Assembly: GCA_012517405.1 (NCBI GenBank)
Contig: JAAYVB010000001.1
Location: 186,001 to 250,000 of the forward strand
DNA length: 64,000 nt
Source of the DNA: Propionibacterium sp.
Lineage (GTDB): Bacteria; Actinomycetota; Actinomycetes; Propionibacteriales; Propionibacteriaceae
Direction: 5' to 3'
Shown: piece after piece, positions 56,931 through 64,000 of the stretch
Layout: each line of letters starts with the position of its first letter
Numbering within the stretch: position 1 is the stretch's first letter
Notes under the pieces: generated by a model
What the model was told of the DNA's origin: nothing
Seen by the model: only the letters and a program-made list of their open reading frames with translations
Databases searched by the model: none
Position numbers and translations under genes: made by a program

Positions 56931-57704
56931 ATGTCAGCCCGCGCTCGAGTGGACACGGTTGCGCAGCCAGGCCGAGGCGCGATCCAGGTGGGACCGCCGC
57001 CCGCCACGAGCAGCCCCCGGCACCGTCATCGGCTGCCGTCGTGGGCGCTGAAGGTCACCATGGCGGTCACCGGTGTCGTCTGGGCGGCCTTCGTCGCTAT
57101 TCATCTGTTCGGCAATCTCAAGATCTTCCAGGGCCCTGAGGCCTACAACCACTACGCGCACTGGTTGCGCGAGGCGTTCTATCCGCTGATGCCCAAGCAG
57201 TCGGTGCTGCTGGCCATGCGTGCTGTGCTCGGAGCCGCCCTGCTGATGCATGTGGGCTGCGCAGCCATCATCTGGCGGCGTGGACGCCAGGCCCGTGGCA
57301 CTCACCGGGTGAAGATTCGCGGGCCGCGGGCCTGGGGTGCCCGGTTGATGCCGGTCACCGGCATCCTCATTTTGTGCTTCATCGCGCTGCATGTGCTCGA
57401 TCTCACGCTCGGCTGGGGCGTGCAGTCGTCCGGCTTCAGCCAAGCCACCGCAGACGAGAGCTTCGCCTATCAGAACCTGGTGGCGAGCTTCCAGCGTCCG
57501 CAGATGGCGATCTTCTACAGCGCGCTGATGGCGGTGCTGGCCATCCATGTGGCGAAGGGATTTACCACGGTGGCCTCCGATCTGGGTGCCATGGGTCACC
57601 GCTGGCGAGCGACGCTCGCCGTCATCGGCGGACTGCTGGCAGTGGCGATCCTGATCGGCAACGGAGCAATACCGGTGCTGGTGCTGACGGGAGTGATCTC
57701 ATGA
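56931..57704 (+). CDS. sdhC: Succinate dehydrogenase cytochrome b subunit (SdhC, diheme type)
   Basis: This membrane anchor of succinate dehydrogenase/fumarate reductase has five helices and paired histidines that fit two haems (FVAIHLFGN, NHYAHWLREA, LLMHVGCA, CFIALHVLDL, LAIHVAKGF). This is the single-subunit, type B-like anchor (no SdhD). Two ATGs are adjacent; 56931 has the better spacing (6 bases) from AGGAGG, and 56928 is the alternative. Its stop overlaps sdhA (ATGA). The 131-bp gap upstream shows no clear promoter. Confidence 0.93.
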   Translation: MSARARVDTVAQPGRGAIQVGPPPATSSPRHRHRLPSWALKVTMAVTGVVWAAFVAIHLFGNLKIFQGPEAYNHYAHWLREAFYPLMPKQSVLLAMRAVLGAALLMHVGCAAIIWRRGRQARGTHRVKIRGPRAWGARLMPVTGILILCFIALHVLDLTLGWGVQSSGFSQATADESFAYQNLVASFQRPQMAIFYSALMAVLAIHVAKGFTTVASDLGAMGHRWRATLAVIGGLLAVAILIGNGAIPVLVLTGVIS

Positions 57705-59749
57705 CGTTGGGCAATAGGGTCCGCGACCAGCTCGGACGAATCACCAGCCGCACCCCCGCCGACACGTCCGTCTTCGTCGCACCCGCGAGCACGGTCCCCG
57801 GGGCGCGAGTCGGATACGACCTCGACGGCCGGGTTCCCGCCGGCGATCCGTCGACCGCCTGGGACCGGCGGCGAGCCGAGTACAAGCTGGTCAGCCCCCT
57901 CAACACCAAGAAGATGACCGTCGTGGTGGTGGGCACCGGATTGGCCGGTTCGGGCGCGGCGGCCGCCCTGGGCGAACTCGGTTACGACGTGCACGCCTTC
58001 ACTTACCACGACGCCGCTCGCCGCGCACACTCGGTGGCCGCGCAAGGTGGCATCAACTCGGCCCGTGCCAAGAAGGTGGACGGTGACTCGCTGCAGCGAT
58101 TCGTCACCGACACCGTCAAGGGTGGCGATTTCCGGGCCCGTGAGGCCGACGCGTTCCGGCTCGGCGCCCAGTCGGTGCGGGTGATCGACCACATGAATGC
58201 CATCGGCGCGCCGTTCGCCCGCGAATACGGGGGCACCCTGGCCACCCGGTCGTTCGGCGGCGTGCAGGTCTCGCGGACCTACTACACCCGCGGCCAGACC
58301 GGCCAGCAGTTGCAGGTCGCCGGCGCGCAGGCCCTGCAGCGCCAGGTCGCCCGCGGTACGGTCAAGCTGCACACTCGCACCGAGATGCTCGACCTGATTG
58401 TCGATGCCGGCGTCTGCCGGGGCGTGGTAGTGCGTGATCTGGTCTCCGGCCAGGTGTGGGCGCAACCGGCGCATGCCGTTATCTTGGCCAGCGGCGGCTA
58501 CGGCTCGGTCTACTTCCACTCGACGCTGGCGATGAACTGCAACGCATCGGCATCATGGCGGGCCTGCCGGCACGGCGCCTTCCTGGCGAATCCGTCGTTC
58601 GTGCAGTTCCATCCGACCGCCCTGCCGATCTCGAGCCACTGGCAATCCAAGACCATTCTGATGTCCGAATCGCTGCGCAACGACGGACGCATCTGGGTGC
58701 CGAGAACCCCGGGCGATTCCCGTCCGGCCGGCAAGATCCCCGACAAGGACCGGGATTACTATCTGGAACGCAAGTATCCGGCGTTCGGAAATCTGGCGCC
58801 TCGCGATATCTCGTCGCGCGCCGCGAAGGAGCAGATCGATTCCGGTCATGGCGTCGGCCCGCTGTCGAACTCGGTCTACCTGGATTTCTCCGATGCACTG
58901 CATTCCCTCGGACGCGAGGCGATCGCGCAGCGCTACGGCAATCTTTTCGAGATGTATGAACGGGCGACCGGCGAAGACCCGTATGTCGTGCCGATGCGCA
59001 TTGCTCCTGGTGCACATTTCACCATGGGTGGCCTGTGGAGCGATTTCAACCAGATGACCGCGCTGCCCGGGCTTTTCGTCGGCGGGGAGGTCGGTTGGGC
59101 CTATCACGGCGCGAACCGGCTCGGTGCCAACTCGTTGCTGTCGGCCTGTGTGGACGGCTGGTTCACGCTGCCGTTCTCGCTGCCAAACTATCTCAATCCG
59201 CTGCTCGGGCAGCCGTTGCCGGGCGCCGGGGACGCGTGCGTGCGGGACGCCGTGGCTCGCGTTGAGCGGCGCACTGCGGCTCTGCTCGGCGTCGGAGGTA
59301 GCCAGGCCGCATCGAAGTTCCACCGCAGACTGGGCGAGATCATGTACCGCGGCTGCGGGGTGGAGCGGTCGGCGGCGTCCCTGACACAGGCGATAGCGGA
59401 CATCGCAGACCTGCGCGCCGAATTCTGGGACGATCTGTCGGTACCGGGATCCGGTGCACAGCTCAATCAGGGACTGGAACGGGCCGGGCGGGTCGCCGAC
59501 TTCTTGGAACTGGCCGAGTTGATGTGTGTCGATGCACTGGACCGCCAGGAGTCCTGCGGCGCCCATTTCCGCACCGAGTATCAGGACAGCGGAGAAGCGC
59601 GACGTGACGATGCGCACTGGGCTTTCGTCTCCGCCTGGGAGGTCGACGGAGCTCCCCAGGGGGTCGCCGACCACGCGCTGAGCTTCGTCCGGCATGCCGA
59701 GCCATTGCACTTCGAAGCCGTCCAGCTGGCCACGAGGAGCTACAAGTGA
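57701..59749 (+). CDS. sdhA: Succinate dehydrogenase flavoprotein subunit (SdhA)
   Basis: SdhA oxidises succinate with covalent FAD. The 682-residue protein has the FAD-binding VVVVGTGLAGSGAAAALGEL, the covalent flavin region RAHSVAAQGGINSA, the active site SFVQFHPTALP, and GAHFTMGGLWSDF. ATG 57701 gives an N-terminal extension of about 65 residues before the FAD domain, usual in actinobacteria. It overlaps both sdhC and sdhB, so the three are made in step. Confidence 0.96.
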   Translation: MTLGNRVRDQLGRITSRTPADTSVFVAPASTVPGARVGYDLDGRVPAGDPSTAWDRRRAEYKLVSPLNTKKMTVVVVGTGLAGSGAAAALGELGYDVHAFTYHDAARRAHSVAAQGGINSARAKKVDGDSLQRFVTDTVKGGDFRAREADAFRLGAQSVRVIDHMNAIGAPFAREYGGTLATRSFGGVQVSRTYYTRGQTGQQLQVAGAQALQRQVARGTVKLHTRTEMLDLIVDAGVCRGVVVRDLVSGQVWAQPAHAVILASGGYGSVYFHSTLAMNCNASASWRACRHGAFLANPSFVQFHPTALPISSHWQSKTILMSESLRNDGRIWVPRTPGDSRPAGKIPDKDRDYYLERKYPAFGNLAPRDISSRAAKEQIDSGHGVGPLSNSVYLDFSDALHSLGREAIAQRYGNLFEMYERATGEDPYVVPMRIAPGAHFTMGGLWSDFNQMTALPGLFVGGEVGWAYHGANRLGANSLLSACVDGWFTLPFSLPNYLNPLLGQPLPGAGDACVRDAVARVERRTAALLGVGGSQAASKFHRRLGEIMYRGCGVERSAASLTQAIADIADLRAEFWDDLSVPGSGAQLNQGLERAGRVADFLELAELMCVDALDRQESCGAHFRTEYQDSGEARRDDAHWAFVSAWEVDGAPQGVADHALSFVRHAEPLHFEAVQLATRSYK

Positions 59750-60492
59750 AACTGCGAGTCGAAGTCTGGCGGCAGGCCGGCCCCGATACCGAAGGCCATT
59801 TCGAGACCCATGAGGTGGACGGGCTGGAGCCGCATCTGTCGGTGCTGGAGATGCTCGACGCGCTCAACGAACAACTCATCGACGCCGGTCAGGAGCCGGT
59901 CGCGTTCGAGTCGGACTGCCGGGAGGGCATCTGCGGCGCCTGCGGCATCACGGTGGACGGTCAGGTGCACGGCCCCGAGGACAATCTGCCGGCCTGCCAC
60001 CAGCGGCTGGTGGGGCTGAACGACGGCGCCACCATCCATCTCGAACCGCTACGGTCGGCCTGCTTCCCGGTCGTGCGTGATCTGATCGTCGACCGGTCGG
60101 GATTGGACGAGCTGATCCGGGCCGGTGGCTACGTCTCGATCAGCGCAGGCACCGCCCCGGATGCGGATGCGCTTCCGATCACCGAGCAGGTGGCAGAGAC
60201 CGCCCTGGACTTCGCGGCCTGCATCGGCTGCGGCGCCTGCGTGGCGGCCTGTCCGAACGGCTCGGCGCACCTGTTCGCCGGGGCGAAGCTGGCGCACCTG
60301 TCGATGCTGCCGATTCCGGCGGACGAACGGGAGCAGCGAGCCCGGTCCATGATCCGGGTGACCGACGAGATCTTCGGGCCATGTTCGTATTACGGCGAAT
60401 GCGCGCGTGCCTGCCCGGCCAAGGTGCCATTGGCGGCTGTTGCGGCAGTCAATCACGAGCGAATGCTGGCCGGGTTGCGCCGCAAGTTGTGA
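59746..60492 (+). CDS. sdhB: Succinate dehydrogenase iron-sulfur subunit (SdhB)
   Basis: SdhB passes electrons from SdhA to the membrane quinone. The 248-residue protein has the [2Fe-2S] ligands Cys58, Cys63, Cys66 and Cys84 (CREGICGAC), the first three [4Fe-4S] ligands Cys159, Cys162, Cys165 with Cys223, and the [3Fe-4S] ligands Cys169, Cys213 and Cys219 (CIGCGACVAACP, CSYYGECARACP). GTG 59746 overlaps the sdhA stop (GTGA). Confidence 0.96.
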   Translation: MKLRVEVWRQAGPDTEGHFETHEVDGLEPHLSVLEMLDALNEQLIDAGQEPVAFESDCREGICGACGITVDGQVHGPEDNLPACHQRLVGLNDGATIHLEPLRSACFPVVRDLIVDRSGLDELIRAGGYVSISAGTAPDADALPITEQVAETALDFAACIGCGACVAACPNGSAHLFAGAKLAHLSMLPIPADEREQRARSMIRVTDEIFGPCSYYGECARACPAKVPLAAVAAVNHERMLAGLRRKL

Positions 60493-60666
60493 ACCGTTGG
60501 TTTCGGCGGTCGATTCGCGGGTCTCAGCGGTCGCGGATTCGACACGCGAGCGACTAGGCGCAGCGCATCCGTGGACCGAATCAACGGTCGCATTTCTCAG
60601 CTGTGAAGTTGTCTAGGTGTTGCCCTCAATTACCGTCTGAGCACGGGAAAGAGGCAAACTTGAGTC

Positions 60667-61977
60667 GTGCCTCCAGAGCTCGTCATCTTGTCGTTGGTGG
60701 TCGTAACCTCTCTCGCATTCGATTTCACCAACGGGTTTCACGACACGGCCAATGCCATGGCCACGTCCATCGCCACCAAGGCGTTCAAGCCGAAAACGGC
60801 TGTCACCTTGTCGGCGATCCTCAATCTCGTCGGCGCCTTCCTTTCCGTCGAAGTCGCGCTGACCGTCACGAACTCTGTGGTCAATATCCAGGATTCCTCT
60901 GGTGCACCGCGGCCCGAACTCCTGCAGGACGGAGGACAGGAGCTCCTGCTGATCGTGCTCGCCGGTCTGGTGGGCGCGATCATCTGGAATCTCATCACCT
61001 GGCTGCTGGGGTTGCCGTCCAGCTCCTCACACGCACTCTTCGGGGGATTGATCGGCGCCACCTTGGTGGGGCTTGGTGCCAGCGGCGTCAACTGGCTCGG
61101 AGACGGAACCAAACCGGATGGGGTCATCGGCCGGGTCGTGCTTCCGGCCCTGATGTCCCCGCTCATCGCCATCGTCGTCGCCACCGTGGGCACCTGGCTG
61201 GTGCACTGCATCACCCGGCACGTACTGGCGCGCTACCGCGACACGGGATTCCGCTGGGGGCAGATCGGCTCGGCGTCCCTGGTGGCCGTGGCGCACGGAA
61301 CCAACGATGCCCAGAAGACGATGGGCATCATCACCCTGGCGCTGATCGCGTCCGGGCGGTGGACCGACCTGCAGCAGGTGCCCCTCTGGGTGAAAGTCGC
61401 CTGCGCGCTGGCCATTACGCTGGGCACCTATACCGGCGGCTGGCGCATCATCAGGACGATGGGCAAGGGCCTCGTAGAACTCACCCCACCCCAGGGCATG
61501 GCCGCCGAGTTCTCCACCGCCTCGGTGATCCTGATCTCCAGTCATATGGGTTTCGCCCTGTCAACCACGCATGTGGCGACCGGCTCGATCCTCGGCTCGG
61601 GAGTCGGTAAGAAGGGCGCGAAGGTCAACTGGTGGGTCGCCGCCAAGATGATGGCCGCTTGGTGCATCACCTTGCCCTCTGCGGCACTGATGGGAGCACT
61701 GATGTGGCTCATCGGGCACACCATCGGCGGGCTAGCCGGGGCGCTGGTCATCTCGGCCCTGCTGGTGGCCTCCGCGATCTGGATGTACCGGCATTCGTTG
61801 CGCACCCGGGTCGACCACAACAACGTCAACGAGGAATGGTCCGACAACGGCTCGGTGACTGCGCCGCAGCCTGCTGAGCCGCTGCCGGTCGCAGCCCACG
61901 CCGCAGCACAGGACGCCTTCGCCGAGCTGGAAAAGCTCGAACCGCACACCGAATTGGAACTGGCGGAGGCGAGGTAG
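60667..61977 (+). CDS. Inorganic phosphate transporter, PiT family
   Basis: This 436-residue permease couples phosphate (as metal phosphate) to protons. It carries both PiT signatures, DFTNGFHDTANAMATSIAT near the N-terminus and VAHGTNDAQKTMGI in the second half, with about ten helices and a Pro/Ala/Glu-rich C-terminal tail. GTG 60667 is the only in-frame start near the family beginning. The 174-bp gap upstream has a few CGGTCG repeats but no clear Pho box. Confidence 0.94.
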   Translation: MPPELVILSLVVVTSLAFDFTNGFHDTANAMATSIATKAFKPKTAVTLSAILNLVGAFLSVEVALTVTNSVVNIQDSSGAPRPELLQDGGQELLLIVLAGLVGAIIWNLITWLLGLPSSSSHALFGGLIGATLVGLGASGVNWLGDGTKPDGVIGRVVLPALMSPLIAIVVATVGTWLVHCITRHVLARYRDTGFRWGQIGSASLVAVAHGTNDAQKTMGIITLALIASGRWTDLQQVPLWVKVACALAITLGTYTGGWRIIRTMGKGLVELTPPQGMAAEFSTASVILISSHMGFALSTTHVATGSILGSGVGKKGAKVNWWVAAKMMAAWCITLPSAALMGALMWLIGHTIGGLAGALVISALLVASAIWMYRHSLRTRVDHNNVNEEWSDNGSVTAPQPAEPLPVAAHAAAQDAFAELEKLEPHTELELAEAR

Positions 61978-61981
61978 GACG

Positions 61982-62272
61982 ATGCAGATTCTCGCGCAGC
62001 TGATGGAAGGCGCCGGGGAGGTCCTGGTCTATGCGGTGATTCTGGGGGCCGGCCTGCCGGCGCTGTTCGCCGTCGGGGTCTGGGCGTTGTCGTTCGGCGC
62101 GCGCGGTGTGGACGACGTCGTCGAGCATCATCCGCACCCGGTGGCCAAGGTCTTCGCCGGCGCCTGCTTCGCGGTGGTCGTGCTCGCCATCTTGGCCGGG
62201 ATCGGGATCATCGTGGGCCACGGCTTCGGAGTCACCCTGCAGTTCGGCTGGCCGGTGTTCGTCGCGAAGTAG
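61982..62272 (+). CDS. Small membrane protein downstream of PiT transporter
   Basis: This 96-residue protein has two membrane helices (VLVYAVILGAGLPALFAVGV and GACFAVVVLAILAGIGIIVG) separated by a short His-rich loop (VVEHHPHP). It starts 4 bp after the PiT stop, so the pair is likely one operon. No function is known; it may aid the transporter. It converges on the panE-like gene 3 bp away. Confidence 0.8.
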   Translation: MQILAQLMEGAGEVLVYAVILGAGLPALFAVGVWALSFGARGVDDVVEHHPHPVAKVFAGACFAVVVLAILAGIGIIVGHGFGVTLQFGWPVFVAK

Positions 62273-62275
62273 CGA

Positions 62276-63196
62276 TCAGGCCACGCCCCACAGCTGATGC
62301 TTGGCCTCGAACGCCTGCAACAGGACACGGTTGACCGGGGTGTCGATACCGTACTGCTCGCCCAGAGCAACCACCGTGCCGGCGAACTGGTCGACCTCGG
62401 TGCGGCGGTGTGCCAGCGCATCTTGAGCCATCGACGTGTAGTTGGACGGCCCGAGAGTGCCGATGATGCCGATCATCTGATCGATGTCGTCCTCGCTGAG
62501 ATTCACCCCGCGAGCCCGCGCGACCGCCACCACCTCCCGCTGAGCCGAGACCATCAGATCGCGGGCCGGACCGTCGGATTGGAAGAGCCCGTAGGGCGCC
62601 TCGAGCAGCGCCGAGACCTGGTTGGCACCGACGTTGAGCAACAGCTTCCACCACAGCGTGCGTGGCGCATCAGAGCTGATCCGATGGGGAATCTCGAAAG
62701 TGGTGAGCAATTCATCCAGACGCCGGACTCCCTCGCTCGGCTCGCCGGGCACCGCGTCACCGAACTCGATGCGGCCCACCGTCGTGAAGCGCACTCCGTC
62801 GGCGTCACGCACGGCATCGATGCCGACGCTCACCGCCAGCGGGACACTCGCCTGCGGATAGGCCGCCGACAGCTCCTCCTCGCTGGTGATCCCGTTGAGC
62901 AGGCTGCAGATGACCGTCTGCGGGCCGACGTGGCCGGCCAGCTGTCCGATCGCCTCGGCCAGATCATGGTGTTTCACCGCGACGATGATCAGATCGGCCG
63001 GCTCGACCGGCTCTGCGGGCTCGACCACCGGGAAGTCGTATCGAATCCCGTTCACGGTCACGCCCTCGGCGCGTAGCCGTTCGGCGCGCGGTTCGGTGGC
63101 GATCACGCGGATCTGTGTGAGTGGTGCCGCCTCGGCGATGCGCGCTGCATGCGCCGCACCGATCGCTCCCAATCCGATGATGCTGACAGTGGTCAC
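62276..63196 (-). CDS. 2-dehydropantoate 2-reductase family protein (PanE/ApbA)
   Basis: This 306-residue oxidoreductase has an NADP-binding Rossmann start (VSIIGLGAIGAAHAARI), the motif VAVKHHDL, and the catalytic Lys/Asn region LWWKLLLNVGANQVSALL. True PanE reduces ketopantoate to pantoate for CoA synthesis, but many paralogues act on other 2-oxoacids. GTG 63196 is the start. It lies 32 bp after the NrtR-like gene on the same strand. Its identity as PanE is moderate. Confidence 0.88.
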   Translation of the reverse strand: MTTVSIIGLGAIGAAHAARIAEAAPLTQIRVIATEPRAERLRAEGVTVNGIRYDFPVVEPAEPVEPADLIIVAVKHHDLAEAIGQLAGHVGPQTVICSLLNGITSEEELSAAYPQASVPLAVSVGIDAVRDADGVRFTTVGRIEFGDAVPGEPSEGVRRLDELLTTFEIPHRISSDAPRTLWWKLLLNVGANQVSALLEAPYGLFQSDGPARDLMVSAQREVVAVARARGVNLSEDDIDQMIGIIGTLGPSNYTSMAQDALAHRRTEVDQFAGTVVALGEQYGIDTPVNRVLLQAFEAKHQLWGVA

Positions 63197-63228
63197 GTTG
63201 ACGTCCTTCCTCGGCCGACAGGCTTACG

Positions 63229-63858
63229 CTAGCTTGCCCAACGCCAGATCTTCGGCGGACGACCACCCGACGCCGGCGCCAGGCCGGCCTCGGTGAGTCC
63301 GTCCAGCTTGCCGAGCTCGCGGTTGAGGTTCGCTCGGTGCACACTGCGGTCGGTGAGCTGCGCGGTGATCGCGACCGCATCCGTGGCGGTGAACTGGTCA
63401 CCGGTCAGTGCGCGGGTGAAGGTCAGATCACGCCAGAGCATTCCGGCCAGAATCCGGCGTCCGTCGGCGACGATCTCATCATGATCGAATGCGAGGTGGT
63501 CGGTTGAGTCCAGCGGGAGCCAGACCGGCCCGGGATGGGCGAGGGTCTCCGGAGGATAGGCCGCCCACATCGCCACCGACAGCGACGGACCTCTGGGATC
63601 CCGGGAGGGCTCATCGAAGGTGCGCAGCTGGCCCAGCGCCTGGCCGGGCGACGGCAGGCCCAGCTTCGCGATCGCACGCGAGGCGGCGCGCTCCAGGCGC
63701 TCGCCGCTGCGCAGCACGACCCCGGGCAGCGCCAGCTCGCCCTCGAACGGTGGTGCCGCGCGGTGGTGTACACCCAGCAGGATCTGCCGGTTCTCCCGCT
63801 CGTAGGCCAGCGCGACGACGTCGACAGAGACAACGCTGAAAATGCTGGCGTCGTTCAT
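63229..63858 (-). CDS. NrtR-like regulator: Nudix-fold domain plus winged helix
   Basis: This 209-residue protein has an N-terminal Nudix fold (LLGVHHRAAPPFEGELALPGV, residues about 10-125) whose Nudix box is broken: GERLERAASRAIAKLGL lacks the catalytic REUxEE pattern. It also has a C-terminal winged helix (residues about 165-209: TDRSVHRANLNRELGKLDGL, GGRPPKIWRW). This matches NrtR-type regulators that sense ADP-ribose or related metabolites. Its target is unknown. Its ATG overlaps the stop of an upstream gene (ATGA). Confidence 0.85.
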   Translation of the reverse strand: MNDASIFSVVSVDVVALAYERENRQILLGVHHRAAPPFEGELALPGVVLRSGERLERAASRAIAKLGLPSPGQALGQLRTFDEPSRDPRGPSLSVAMWAAYPPETLAHPGPVWLPLDSTDHLAFDHDEIVADGRRILAGMLWRDLTFTRALTGDQFTATDAVAITAQLTDRSVHRANLNRELGKLDGLTEAGLAPASGGRPPKIWRWAS

Positions 63859-64000
63859 CCGGCCCTCCTGTTGCTCCCCATCTCGCCCACCAGCACCCGA
63901 TTGCTGCGCTGCGGCCCGTCAGCGATGAGCACCACGGGTGCGCCCACCGCTGCATCGATGAGCCTAGCCACTTCGCAGGGGTCGGTGGAAAGCGGCATGA
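63855..64000 (-). CDS. Partial gene upstream of the NrtR-like regulator
   Basis: The C-terminal ~48 codons of a minus-strand frame enter at the window edge and end at the TGA overlapping the NrtR-like ATG (63855-63858). The readable part includes CEVARLIDAAVGAPVVLIA and QRSNRVLVGEMGSNRR. An ATG at 63998 may be the real start of a 47-residue protein, or the gene may continue beyond 64000. I do not recognise it. Confidence 0.45.
   Translation of the reverse strand, partial: MPLSTDPCEVARLIDAAVGAPVVLIADGPQRSNRVLVGEMGSNRRAG

Overview
This 64 kb window is ordinary chromosomal DNA of a high-GC Gram-positive bacterium (Actinomycetota). The gene order points to Propionibacteriales, probably a relative of Propionibacteriaceae; that placement is inferred from content, not from a phylogeny. 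Supporting signs are the complete actinobacterial division and cell-wall (dcw) cluster with sepF, yggT and divIVA/wag31, a four-domain S1 protein, a PdtaR-type ANTAR regulator, a MurE DNPR motif (diaminopimelate-type wall), a ferrochelatase with the actinobacterial cysteines, frequent GTG starts, and many 4-bp ATGA/GTGA gene overlaps. I see no phage, insertion sequence, CRISPR array or rRNA. Layout: 1-9.5 kb holds nucleotide excision repair (uvrC, cut by the window edge, uvrA, uvrB) with a mycothiol-isomerase-like protein, a metallo-beta-lactamase-fold hydrolase and a TerC membrane protein. 9.5-14.2 kb holds an HD-domain protein, a small membrane protein coupled to a SatD-like regulator, coaE, ferrochelatase and a divergent radical SAM/SPASM protein. 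14.3-22.5 kb holds rpsA, a sortase-like protein, polA, a hotdog thioesterase, the ANTAR regulator, tRNA-Leu(CAA) and pyk. From 22.5 to 43.6 kb a nearly unbroken minus-strand run goes, in transcription order, mraZ-rsmH-ftsL-ftsI-murE-murF-mraY-murD-ftsW-murG-murC-ftsQ-ftsZ-pgeF-sepF-yggT-divIVA-(TraR/DksA)-lspA-rluD family. 43.8-48.2 kb is a plus-strand MoxR/DUF58/transglutaminase operon. 48.2-56.8 kb holds glycerate kinase, DUF3040, an atypical CDF transporter and a TetR-controlled MMPL/YhgE export pair. 56.9-62.3 kb holds sdhCAB and a PiT phosphate transporter with a small membrane partner. 62.3-64 kb holds a ketopantoate-reductase family protein, an NrtR-like protein and the edge of another gene. 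The most interesting non-coding signals are regulatory. (1) A structured RNA between mraZ and rsmH resembles the mraW RNA motif; its CUUCCCC loop can pair with the rsmH Shine-Dalgarno sequence. (2) Five in-phase 10-bp MraZ-type repeats lie upstream of mraZ. (3) Two tandem GATAC-N6-GTATC operators lie between tetR and the MMPL gene. (4) A CTTATA-N8-TATAAG palindrome overlaps the end of coaE just before the SatD-like gene. The MMPL protein also carries a C-terminal domain that looks like a degenerate ABC ATPase. Apart from these, the window is conserved housekeeping DNA, and I do not claim a wholly new system.
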